NCBI RefSeq assembly: GCF_900100345.1 | Contig: NZ_FMTT01000039.1 | Span: 15,419 to 57,487 of the forward strand | Direction of reading: 5' to 3' | DNA: 42,069 nucleotides | Origin: Paenibacillus tianmuensis | Lineage (GTDB): Bacteria; Bacillota; Bacilli; Paenibacillales; NBRC-103111 | Part shown: positions 35,722 to 40,981 of the stretch, piece by piece | Position numbering within the stretch: position 1 is the first letter of the stretch | How the letters are laid out: the number at the start of each line of letters is the position of its first letter | The notes under the pieces: generated by a model | The model's database searches: none | The model's input: only the letters and a program-made list of their open reading frames with translations | What the model was told of the DNA's origin: nothing | Position numbers and translations under genes: made by a program

Positions 35722-36097
35722 GCTGTATAGCCTTCTTTCCGCCAACTTAATATTGATATCGTATCACAAACGGAATCTTTTGCACAAAAAATCCAAAAAA
35801 ATTTTACCAGCGGATGTATATCTTTCTGCAAAAAGGATCATCCTTATATCATCGACATCCGAAAATGTCGTAGACAACCGTGGAGAAGACTTACGTTCCC
35901 CATAAGCTCTTCGTCCGGTTTCTCCTCTCCCATGAAAGGGGCTCGTCGTGAGACGGGCCCCGATTTTATTGAAAAGCCTCTATCTATAAGGGCTTTATCG
36001 CTATCACATTCACTACTTTTATGGTTATCATCAATATTGCTGACGAATTGATGACGATTGACCTTTCCCCGTTGTGCTAATACGGCGAAAAAGAGTA
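35722..36097. other. Gene-free interval upstream of rsmD
   Basis: This 376-bp stretch carries the AT-rich rsmD upstream region (35740-35830) and two hairpins. GGGGCTCGTC-gtga-GACGGGCCCC (~35938-35961) is followed on the plus strand by GATTTTATT. AAGCC...GGGCTT (~35973-35995) may end the HTH gene transcript on the minus strand. A 94-codon minus-strand frame at 35844-36128 crosses both hairpins and has no homology I recognise; I treat it as non-coding. Confidence 0.5.
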
Positions 36098-36298
36098 TTA
36101 CTTTTCTCCGGATTCCCGCATTAACCAATTTTCTAAATTTTTTCGACGGAAGAGAATTTTAAAATCTGCGGAACTTTTTACCCGCACTCTGACATGTGTT
36201 ATTTGCTTCATGCAGCACATATCATAAAGTTGGTTTTCCGACATGTTTATATATTTTGAAGCTTCTCCAATAGTAAGCATTCCATTTTGAGATAGCAT
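36098..36298 (-). CDS. Excisionase-like helix-turn-helix protein
   Basis: The 66-residue protein has the layout of the excisionase/MerR-like HTH_17 family: GMLTIGEASKYINMSENQLY (helices 1-2), a short wing (THVRVRVKSSADFKILFRR) and a terminal KNLENWL helix. Such proteins are directionality factors of mobile elements or small regulators. CAGGAG lies 9 nt before ATG. No integrase is present nearby, so it may be a relic of an integrated element or a domesticated regulator. Confidence 0.65.
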   Translation of the reverse strand: MLSQNGMLTIGEASKYINMSENQLYDMCCMKQITHVRVRVKSSADFKILFRRKNLENWLMRESGEK

Positions 36299-36356
36299 GG
36301 ATATCGTCTCCTGTCTTTTGAAGAATACGGTTAGTACAAACTCCTGACAAGGTAAT

Positions 36357-36410
36357 AAAAAAGGGACGACACAAAACCGCTGTTTTCAAACAGCAACTTT
36401 GCATCGTCCC
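36357..36410 (-). terminator. Terminator upstream of the HTH gene
   Basis: GGGACGA (36363-36369) and TCGTCCC (36404-36410) enclose a second stem, CTGTTT/AAACAG. The minus-strand product ends CTTTTTTATT. It probably terminates the transcript of the 127-residue protein gene. Confidence 0.8.
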
Positions 36411-36464
36411 GATAGGGCGTTGTAGTTCTCTTTCCCGTCCCAGTTTCAGCTCAGCTATTCTGTT

Positions 36465-36848
36465 TTATGTTAGGATAACTTGTTCATCAACAATTAGCTT
36501 TTCAAAATCTTTATCCAGCTCAATAATCGTTGTTTGAACATCGTAATCCTCTGACATTTTGGAATCGAAACTTTCGATTCTTAATTCGTCATTTATTGAA
36601 CTTAATAACATCTCAAAGTCTGCCTTCATTATCATTTTTATTTCGAAAAACCAGGTATCAAAAAGATGTTGCTTCCTCAAGAAGTTGAATGCATGAAGCT
36701 CAAGAGGGGTAAAAGTCGCGTAATACTCCAAACCTATCTTCCGCCCCTTGATCGAGACTATAGTTCGATAAGGACCTTGTTTTGACCATTGAGCTTTTAA
36801 CTCGGCAAATTTTGACTCCAGTTTCTTCTCAGCTGCTCTTAGATTCAT
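36465..36848 (-). CDS. Small cytosolic protein, possibly DUF2294-like
   Basis: The 127-residue protein starts with an amphipathic helix (NLRAAEKKLESKFAELKAQW). It continues KQGPYRTIVSIKGRKIGLEYYATFTPLELHAFNFL and ends in acidic strands (VQTTIIELDKDFEKLIVDE). The GP-T-V-I and T-x-x-E pattern recalls DUF2294 proteins, but this is a weak, unaided comparison. GGAGGGG lies 8 nt before ATG 36848; the longer frame to 36995 adds only a low-complexity segment without a ribosome binding site. It has its own leader with a dyad and lies downstream of the agr-like operon's terminator, so it is a separate unit. Confidence 0.55.
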   Translation of the reverse strand: MNLRAAEKKLESKFAELKAQWSKQGPYRTIVSIKGRKIGLEYYATFTPLELHAFNFLRKQHLFDTWFFEIKMIMKADFEMLLSSINDELRIESFDSKMSEDYDVQTTIIELDKDFEKLIVDEQVILT

Positions 36849-36934
36849 TGGCTTTGCCCCTCCTTCATTTCCTAAAATAAGTATTTTAAAAAGCTTTATG
36901 GACAATATAGCACATTTAGATAGAGTCGAAAATA

Positions 36935-36957
36935 AACGATTACGATACAAAATCGTT
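36935..36957 (-). promoter_or_regulatory. Dyad upstream of the 127-residue protein gene
   Basis: AACGATT (36935-36941) and AATCGTT (36951-36957) are perfect 7-bp arms with a 9-nt spacer, containing an inner ATCGTA-like repeat. A likely -10 (TATATT on the minus strand, near 36905) lies about 30 bp further downstream, so the dyad is at or upstream of the -35 region. Confidence 0.4.
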
Positions 36958-37003
36958 ATATAAAAATATGATTTTGTCGAATTTTGACATTGCACAAAAA
37001 CAA

Positions 37004-37029
37004 AAAAATCCCGTTAATACGGGATTTTT
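37004..37029 (-). terminator. Terminator of the agr-like operon
   Basis: AAAAATCCCGT, loop TAAT, ACGGGATTTTT is a perfect stem starting 2 bp after the LytTR gene stop. On the minus strand TTTTTTTGTTTTTG follows. It marks the 3' end of the four-gene signalling operon. Confidence 0.92.
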
Positions 37030-37031
37030 AG

Positions 37032-37376
37032 TCAAATGTTAGGTATGTGTTTTACTTTTCTAAGGTTTCTAACAGAGATAGTTGTTTGTAAGTTATTGTC
37101 GAAATGCGCGATGCGTTCTTTTCGATCAATCCCAATAATTCTGTTCATCTTGCAAGAATTATAGTTGTCAAGTTCCTCGAATCCGTATGGCAACATCATT
37201 TTAACCAGCGTTTCGTGCGTGAACCTGGCGAAGCAAATAAATACCCCTTGAGGGTTATAAAGGTAGAGCGTCTTTGATTGCACCGCAAAGAAAGTCGCAT
37301 CTAATCCTTCTACCCAGCCCTCGTTCCCGTTCGCATCAACGCAGTAAAATGGGATTGTCATCGTTGTCTTTTGCAT
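37032..37376 (-). CDS. Stand-alone LytTR-type DNA-binding protein
   Basis: The 114-residue protein is essentially one LytTR domain: a strand-rich N-terminus (ATFFAVQSKTLYLYNPQGVFICFARF), then HETLVKMMLPYGFEELDNYNSCKMNRIIGID, then IAHFDNNLQTTISVRNLRKV. The order follows LytTR proteins (helix-GF-x-x-x-x-x-S/N-x-x-x-N-x-x-x-I, then a strand ending with basic residues before the last helix). There is no receiver domain and no phosphoacceptor Asp region, unlike AgrA. It is the last gene of an operon with AgrD-, AgrB- and AgrC-sensor-like genes. The ribosome binding site is weak, suggesting coupling with agrD. Likely role: transcriptional output of a peptide signal. Confidence 0.72.
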   Translation of the reverse strand: MQKTTMTIPFYCVDANGNEGWVEGLDATFFAVQSKTLYLYNPQGVFICFARFTHETLVKMMLPYGFEELDNYNSCKMNRIIGIDRKERIAHFDNNLQTTISVRNLRKVKHIPNI

Positions 37377-37393
37377 TGAGGCAAAACACCGAC

Positions 37394-37501
37394 CTAATTA
37401 CTCTTTTTAGGAGCTTGTGGAATCCCGATCACTTCCTTGCCCTCCTTTGTTTGGACCTCTTTTGCGGAGGAGGCAATAAGGTTTGCGATAATCTTTTTCA
37501 T
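37394..37501 (-). CDS. AgrD-like signal peptide precursor lacking cysteine
   Basis: A 35-codon gene starts within the agrB stop codon (ATGA overlap), behind GGAAGGAGGTG, an excellent ribosome binding site. The product begins MKKIIANLIASSAKEV, a short amphipathic N-terminus, then a charged middle (QTKEGKEVIGI), then a Pro-containing tail ending PQAPKKSN. Size, position directly after agrB and the P-x-x-P tail match AgrD precursors. However there is no Cys at all, and no Ser in the stretch where the (thio)lactone nucleophile normally sits; the only Ser residues are 11, 12 and 34. The mature signal might therefore be linear or differently cyclised. Confidence 0.7.
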   Translation of the reverse strand: MKKIIANLIASSAKEVQTKEGKEVIGIPQAPKKSN

Positions 37502-38004
37502 GGCTGTTTCACCTCCTTCCCAAATCGAATAAGCAGCACAGACTGGGCAAAAAAAGACATCGAGATTACATCAGAATTCAGAATGAAGTTGGAGCCGATC
37601 AGCATGCAAGCCCCCATTAAGTTATGTTGCTGCCTTCTTTCAGAAAAAAACAAAACAAGAACCAGTGATACGATATTAAGCACGATCGATATGTTTTGAG
37701 CCAAAGAAATGTGCGGAATGCCGCTCAATAAAGCTGAACTAACAAAAAAACACAATGTTAATGTGGGCATATGCAACCCGCCTGTAAATCTCCTGAGAAG
37801 GATGAAACTAATCATCGAAACTATAGTTTCTAGCACTTTCCCGGTAACAAATCCAATAATCAAGCAACCCAATACAACTGAATAGTAATTAATTCGGAGG
37901 GCCACGCCATATCTAATGTCCTCAACATGATCCGTAATTTCCGGGTTCCACTTTTTGGACAAATGTGCCAATTTGCTTGCTGCTATTTCAATCGGGTCGT
38001 TCAC
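37498..38004 (-). CDS. agrB: AgrB-family peptide-processing membrane endopeptidase
   Basis: AgrB is a membrane cysteine endopeptidase that trims and releases AgrD-derived autoinducers. This 168-residue protein has about five hydrophobic segments and the family core FILLRRFTGGLHMPTLTLC, giving His78 and Cys85, equivalent to the catalytic His77/Cys84 of S. aureus AgrB. The N-terminal cytosolic part (IEIAASKLAHLSKKW...DIRYGVALRINYYSVV) also follows the family. The GTG start overlaps the preceding gene's stop (GTGA). Since the catalytic pair is kept, the enzyme should be active, which makes the cysteine-less substrate next door notable. Confidence 0.9.
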   Translation of the reverse strand: MNDPIEIAASKLAHLSKKWNPEITDHVEDIRYGVALRINYYSVVLGCLIIGFVTGKVLETIVSMISFILLRRFTGGLHMPTLTLCFFVSSALLSGIPHISLAQNISIVLNIVSLVLVLFFSERRQQHNLMGACMLIGSNFILNSDVISMSFFAQSVLLIRFGKEVKQP

Positions 38005-38663
38005 AAGGTCATATCCCTTCTATACGCTAAATAAACAAGCACAAGATACGATAATATCAATAATGGAACACTTATATAATTCGCACTTCTAAAAATAAAA
38101 AACAGAGTCAAAAACACTATGATCGCTATAATTAGAACTGAGAAAATAACGATTAAATCATGCTTCTTAAGTCGGTTTTTCACCATAAAATCATGAGGTG
38201 GTATACTAATGAAACTAAACCCAGTATTCATTTTATGAATTATGTACGCGACTAAGAAAGCTATAAAAGCAGAAGTAAACTGTATTATGTATGCATAAAT
38301 CCCATTTGGTTCTTCCAATACCTCTTTCGTAACGATATTTGTCGAAGTGTAGAACATAAACACTAAAATTACTAAAACTGTGTAACCATAATAAGTGAAT
38401 GATATGATAATTGCTCTCCAATACTTAATTTTAAAGATGTATCGAAAAAAAAGTATATAGAGAACCATATGAAGTAAAATATCGTATACTTGGAATATTT
38501 CGAAATAAACTCTGATTAAATATGACAAAAAAGTAACTACTGTCGCAATAACGCTTATCTCCTTGAAGTATAAAAAGTAAGGGAACCTGAAGGTTTTTAG
38601 CATTAAAGCAAATAAAGCAAATATTTCAAGTACTCCAAAAACCATATAAAAAACGAAACTCAT
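38001..38663 (-). CDS. 7-TM AgrC-sensor-like protein without kinase domain
   Basis: The ~220-residue protein is almost entirely membrane: about seven hydrophobic segments, including VLEIFALFALMLKTF, ILLHMVLYILFFRYIF and LIVIFSVLIIAIIVFLTLFF. It stops ten residues after the last helix (YLAYRRDMTL). AgrC-type (HPK10) receptors have this 6-7-TM sensor followed by DHp and ATPase domains; here the stop is followed at once by overlapping agrB, so the kinase is absent rather than frameshifted nearby. ATG 38663 follows AGGGGAGAGG; a frame to 38732 has no ribosome binding site. Probable role: peptide receptor and/or membrane antagonist of the LytTR protein, as HdrM/BrsM in streptococci. Confidence 0.65.
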   Translation of the reverse strand: MSFVFYMVFGVLEIFALFALMLKTFRFPYFLYFKEISVIATVVTFLSYLIRVYFEIFQVYDILLHMVLYILFFRYIFKIKYWRAIIISFTYYGYTVLVILVFMFYTSTNIVTKEVLEEPNGIYAYIIQFTSAFIAFLVAYIIHKMNTGFSFISIPPHDFMVKNRLKKHDLIVIFSVLIIAIIVFLTLFFIFRSANYISVPLLILSYLVLVYLAYRRDMTL

Positions 38664-38852
38664 AACCTCTCCCCTTATCCCATCTTTTAGGGTTATCTCT
38701 TCTAGGTCTAATATACTGTATTGATCCATCATAGTAAATTATAAAAAGGAGCCGCTATTGTAACCCCATTCCTATAGATGGTATCATTATCTGTAACTTA
38801 CAATAACAACAAGTACTCCAGCCGATGGAGATGAAAAAGGTGCTACAGTAAG
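38664..38852. promoter_or_regulatory. Divergent control region, agr-like operon / lipoprotein
   Basis: The hexamer TGTAAC occurs at 38759-38764 and 38792-38797, 33 bp (about three turns) apart; on the minus strand these read GTTACA. The second is part of a dyad TGTAA-c-TTACA (38792-38802). GTT-centred direct repeats are the usual LytTR target type, though the match to the AgrA consensus is partial. A TATAAT lies at minus-strand 38736-38741 and a TACAAT at plus 38799-38804, both without good -35 boxes, as expected for activator-dependent promoters. Confidence 0.4.
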
Positions 38853-39365
38853 ATGAAAAAGTTAGCTCTTCTATTCACGTTTTTTGTAGCAATTGCAACC
38901 GGATGCAGTGAAAGCAGCCCTACAACTTCATCAACTCAGGAAAATATTACAACATCGGATAAACTAAAGGATGCTAAAAAGGTGTATGTTGAAAAATTAA
39001 ATTCAACAGGCTTCACAGGTAGATTAGAAACAATCAGTCAATATGGTATTGCCATTAGCCAATTTGATCCAACTAACAAAAATGATATTAAATCATTAAA
39101 AGATATACATGATGGTGGAATTCCAAAATATAAAGACTTCTTAAAGTTTATACGCGAACTTAAAGCGCCGGAGGAGTACCAGTCTTTTCACAAATTGCTT
39201 GATGACTCCATTAGTAATTTCATCGGATCCATGGAAGAAATGGATCAACATCTCGATAATGTAAAAGAAACAGACCATTTAAAAAAGTCGACAGAACATT
39301 ATATTGCGGCAACTGAGTCCATGAAAAAGATTGTTAAAGAATTGCCCTATGGGGATTTGAAATAG
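38853..39365 (+). CDS. Lipoprotein, helical, divergent from agr-like operon
   Basis: The 170-residue product has a lipoprotein signal (KKLALLFTFFVAIATGC) with lipobox ATGC, then a Ser/Thr-rich linker. A helical, charged domain of ~130 residues follows (DKLKDAKKVYVEKLNSTGF...YQSFHKLLDDSISNFIGSMEEMDQHLDNV). I do not recognise a family. AAAAAGGTG lies 10 nt before ATG. Divergent transcription from the LytTR operon makes it a candidate target of that system. Confidence 0.8.
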   Translation: MKKLALLFTFFVAIATGCSESSPTTSSTQENITTSDKLKDAKKVYVEKLNSTGFTGRLETISQYGIAISQFDPTNKNDIKSLKDIHDGGIPKYKDFLKFIRELKAPEEYQSFHKLLDDSISNFIGSMEEMDQHLDNVKETDHLKKSTEHYIAATESMKKIVKELPYGDLK

Positions 39366-39421
39366 TGAAAAGAGTCCCGCCAGCTAATTAAACTGGTCAA
39401 GGACTCTTTTCACTATTTCAA
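39357..39421. terminator. Bidirectional terminator with 21-bp arms
   Basis: Arms at 39357-39377 and 39401-39421 are perfectly complementary over 21 bp, with an inner CCAG/CTGG stem. They contain the stop codons of both convergent genes (lipoprotein TAG, ribbon-helix-helix TGA). A/T-rich ends supply a T-tract in both directions. Confidence 0.93.
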
Positions 39422-39627
39422 TCGGATAAATCCTGTTGCTTATTTTCGCGTTCTATCTTTTCCTCAATGGCTTCCATGATAAACGCATTCCGACTCTTGC
39501 CTGATCTCTCCGCCGCCGCATCTATAACTTGGGTCTCGCCCTTTTTGACTCTCAATAGAAAAGAATCATAATTAGCTGCATTGTATTTGTCTTTAGCTCG
39601 TGTTGATGCTTTCCCTTTCTTGTCCAC
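39418..39627 (-). CDS. Ribbon-helix-helix (Arc/CopG-type) repressor
   Basis: The 69-residue protein has a basic N-terminus, a short strand (YDSFLLRVKKGE), helix A (TQVIDAAAERSG), the N-cap turn KSRNAF and helix B (IMEAIEEKIERENK): the ribbon-helix-helix fold. Such proteins bind palindromic operators as dimers and commonly control plasmid, phage or toxin-antitoxin genes. GTG start with AAGGGGG 8 nt upstream. It is divergent from a very strong promoter with two 18-bp dyads, its likely targets. Confidence 0.75.
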   Translation of the reverse strand: MDKKGKASTRAKDKYNAANYDSFLLRVKKGETQVIDAAAERSGKSRNAFIMEAIEEKIERENKQQDLSD

Positions 39628-39666
39628 AAATTACGCCCCCTTTTAACTTCATTTTATCACAACGAA

Positions 39667-39720
39667 TATACTGATAACAGTATAAAATTTATTGACAGTA
39701 TACTGATATCAGTATATAAT
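39667..39720 (+). promoter_or_regulatory. Consensus promoter with two 18-bp operators
   Basis: TTGACA (39692-39697), exactly 17 bp, TATAAT (39715-39720) is a perfect sigma-A consensus promoter on the plus strand. The perfect palindrome TATACTGATATCAGTATA (39699-39716) fills the spacer and enters the -10. A near-identical copy, TATACTGATAACAGTATA, is at 39667-39684. Their centres are 32 bp apart, three helical turns, suiting cooperative binding by the divergent ribbon-helix-helix protein. Confidence 0.9.
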
Positions 39721-39763
39721 GAGGATAGAAAGTTAAAGATCAGCTTTCTGAAAGGGTGAGAAA

Positions 39764-39889
39764 ATGAAAGATTGGGTGCTTCTTCTTACGGCCATCATGC
39801 AATTCATAACACAGGTTCTTATACTTAACGACGGTCGTAAGACAAAGAAAAAAGGAACCAAACGCAGCCGTCGGGGCAAACGTAAATAG
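39764..39889 (+). CDS. 41-residue single-TM basic peptide
   Basis: ATG at 39764 follows AAAGGGTGAG. The product starts MKDWVLLLTAIMQFITQVLI, one hydrophobic helix, and ends in a very basic tail (about 13 Lys/Arg of the last 17 residues). Small TM peptides with basic tails occur as type I toxins, phage membrane peptides and holin-like proteins; I cannot assign one. It is the first gene after the repressible promoter. Confidence 0.7.
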   Translation: MKDWVLLLTAIMQFITQVLILNDGRKTKKKGTKRSRRGKRK

Positions 39890-39896
39890 GTTCCTC

Positions 39897-39926
39897 GGAG
39901 AAGGTCGGCCCGAACCGACCTTCTCC
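39897..39926 (+). promoter_or_regulatory. Perfect 12-bp hairpin between first two small genes
   Basis: GGAGAAGGTCGG, loop CCCGAA, CCGACCTTCTCC is a perfect stem. Only CCCAATCTTAAC follows, so it lacks a good T-tract and may attenuate transcription or protect the upstream mRNA end. Confidence 0.6.
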
Positions 39927-39977
39927 CCCAATCTTAACACAGGCGAAAAATAAAATAAATGAACGGAGGGAACGGCG

Positions 39978-40061
39978 ATGGACGCACTATTCTGGATTGT
40001 TGCTTTGGCGGCATTGGCGCTCTCGGTAGTGGTATTAGTTCGGACTTTCAGAAATAAGTAA
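39978..40061 (+). CDS. 27-residue single-TM peptide
   Basis: ATG at 39978 follows CGGAGGGAACGGCG, a strong ribosome binding site. The product starts MDALFWIVALAALALSVV and ends with a short basic tail (RTFRNK). It resembles holin-like or type I toxin peptides in size and layout only. Its near-optimal translation signal and place in a run of small genes support it being expressed. Confidence 0.65.
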   Translation: MDALFWIVALAALALSVVVLVRTFRNK

Positions 40062-40078
40062 ATACAAGGAGGGAAACC

Positions 40079-40240
40079 ATGGCTGAAGAGAAGCGAAACC
40101 CTGTAGATGTTCTAAAGTTCCTTCAAGTCTTCTGGGGCGCAGAATCCATCGACCGTCAGGACGAAGCTGGCCAGCAGTATGCCGCGGGTGTGAGCTATGG
40201 CTTCAAGCTTGCGGCGGCGATCCTGGAGGACCGAAAATAG
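40079..40240 (+). CDS. 53-residue hypothetical protein
   Basis: ATG at 40079 follows CAAGGAGGGAAACC. The product is soluble and mostly helical (NPVDVLKFLQVFWGAESIDR, then YAAGVSYGFKLAAAILEDRK). No family recognised. Third in the small-gene operon, 17 bp after the previous stop. Confidence 0.7.
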   Translation: MAEEKRNPVDVLKFLQVFWGAESIDRQDEAGQQYAAGVSYGFKLAAAILEDRK

Positions 40241-40276
40241 CTCGGGGGATTCGGCCCCTTTCAAGGAGGAATAATC

Positions 40277-40465
40277 ATGAGTAAAGCTCGCGCAAAAGAA
40301 TTGGCAGCACGCTACGGCTTCAAACTCCGGGCGGTAGCAAACTCGTTGAAGTATCCGAACGGCTATGTGAAGGTGATCTACCCAGACGGATCGGAGCAGC
40401 GTGCGTCGGATTGGATGGCCGCGATGAATATGATTCGGCTGCAGGTGCATAGGAAACGAAAATAG
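40277..40465 (+). CDS. 62-residue basic hypothetical protein
   Basis: ATG at 40277 follows CAAGGAGGAATAATC. The product is basic, with an alpha-beta pattern (KARAKELAARYGFKLRAV, then NGYVKVIYPDGSEQRASDWM), and ends in VHRKRK. It could bind nucleic acid, but no known motif is visible. Fourth in the small-gene operon. Confidence 0.7.
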   Translation: MSKARAKELAARYGFKLRAVANSLKYPNGYVKVIYPDGSEQRASDWMAAMNMIRLQVHRKRK

Positions 40466-40495
40466 GCCGATGGGCTTTAAACGAGGAAGATGGAT

Positions 40496-40663
40496 ATGGA
40501 GAATAATGTATACCTTGTAACTTTGCACTCGATGACGCATGGCGGAGATATCTTGAGAAATGTATGTTCTGACTGCCTCAAAGAAGAAAATGGAAACATT
40601 GTTACTATGGACGGTCCACTGCCAGATGAAAAATGTGAATTTTGTTCTAATAACCCCGCCTGA
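40496..40663 (+). CDS. 55-residue double-CxxC protein
   Basis: ATG at 40496 follows GAGGAAGATGGAT. Cys24-x2-Cys27 (NVCSDCLKE) and Cys47-x2-Cys50 (EKCEFCSNN) should coordinate one zinc, giving a small treble-clef or ribbon-like domain. The N-terminus (YLVTLHSMTHGGDIL) is a probable strand pair. Such mini zinc proteins are frequent among phage early genes. Last of the five small genes; its stop lies inside a tandem 11-bp repeat. Confidence 0.7.
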   Translation: MENNVYLVTLHSMTHGGDILRNVCSDCLKEENGNIVTMDGPLPDEKCEFCSNNPA

Positions 40664-40692
40664 CGATGGCCTGACGATGGCCTGACGATGGC
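40660..40692 (+). repeat. 11-bp tandem repeat, three copies
   Basis: CTGACGATGGC is repeated exactly three times (40660-40670, 40671-40681, 40682-40692). It begins at the stop codon of the double-CxxC gene and runs into a GC-rich inverted repeat. Confidence 0.95.
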
Positions 40693-40693
40693 C

Positions 40694-40766
40694 CGCCGCG
40701 GAACGGGCCGAAACCTACCGGCACAAGCTGCCGGGATGGTCGGTCGCGGATATCCGTTCCGCGGCG
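40694..40766. repeat. GC-rich nested inverted repeat
   Basis: CGCCGCGGAACGG (40694-40706) and CCGTTCCGCGGCG (40754-40766) are perfect 13-bp arms. The interior holds CCGGC/GCCGG and CC/GG pairs, so the whole 73 nt can fold into one long branched stem. It sits in otherwise AT-rich DNA and lacks a T-tract. One plus-strand frame across it reads like a protein end (WPAAERAETYRHKLPGW... to a stop at about 40785), so it may also be a decayed gene fragment. Confidence 0.75.
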
Positions 40767-40981
40767 CGTGCCAGTTTACATAGATAAATCCCCCACTAGT
40801 CTAACCAGTAAATAGCCATATAACGATCAAAAACGACATTTAATCCATAACAAAGTGATATTTTGTAGTTATTTGAGAGAAAGTATTTTTCAATTTAGGG
40901 AATAAGGACTATTAACAAAATCCACTGTATAAGTTAGTTTTAAATTATACCTATAAATCCATAATGTGGGAGGTTTATTTT
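40767..40981. other. AT-rich interval upstream of secreted-protein gene
   Basis: Apart from the tandem repeat and GC-rich inverted repeat, I see no gene or structured element. The 3' part is very AT-rich and presumably holds the promoter of the secreted-protein gene; GTATAAGTTAG and TTATACCTATA near 40926-40953 are possible -10 regions, without a clear -35. Confidence 0.4.

Noticed and set aside
35844..36128. 94-codon minus-strand frame below the excisionase-like gene
   Set aside because: It crosses two hairpins, overlaps the HTH gene out of frame, and has no clear ribosome binding site. I considered an integrase C-terminal remnant but see no catalytic motif.
38001..38732. Longer N-terminus of the 7-TM protein (start at 38732)
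   Set aside because: The extra 23 residues lack a ribosome binding site, whereas ATG 38663 has AGGGGAGAGG at good spacing.
40112..40540. 142-codon minus-strand frame
   Set aside because: Antisense to three small plus-strand genes that each have a strong ribosome binding site.
40660..40692. Possible CRISPR or iteron origin from the 11-bp repeats
   Set aside because: Only three directly abutting copies, no spacers, and no replication initiator gene nearby.
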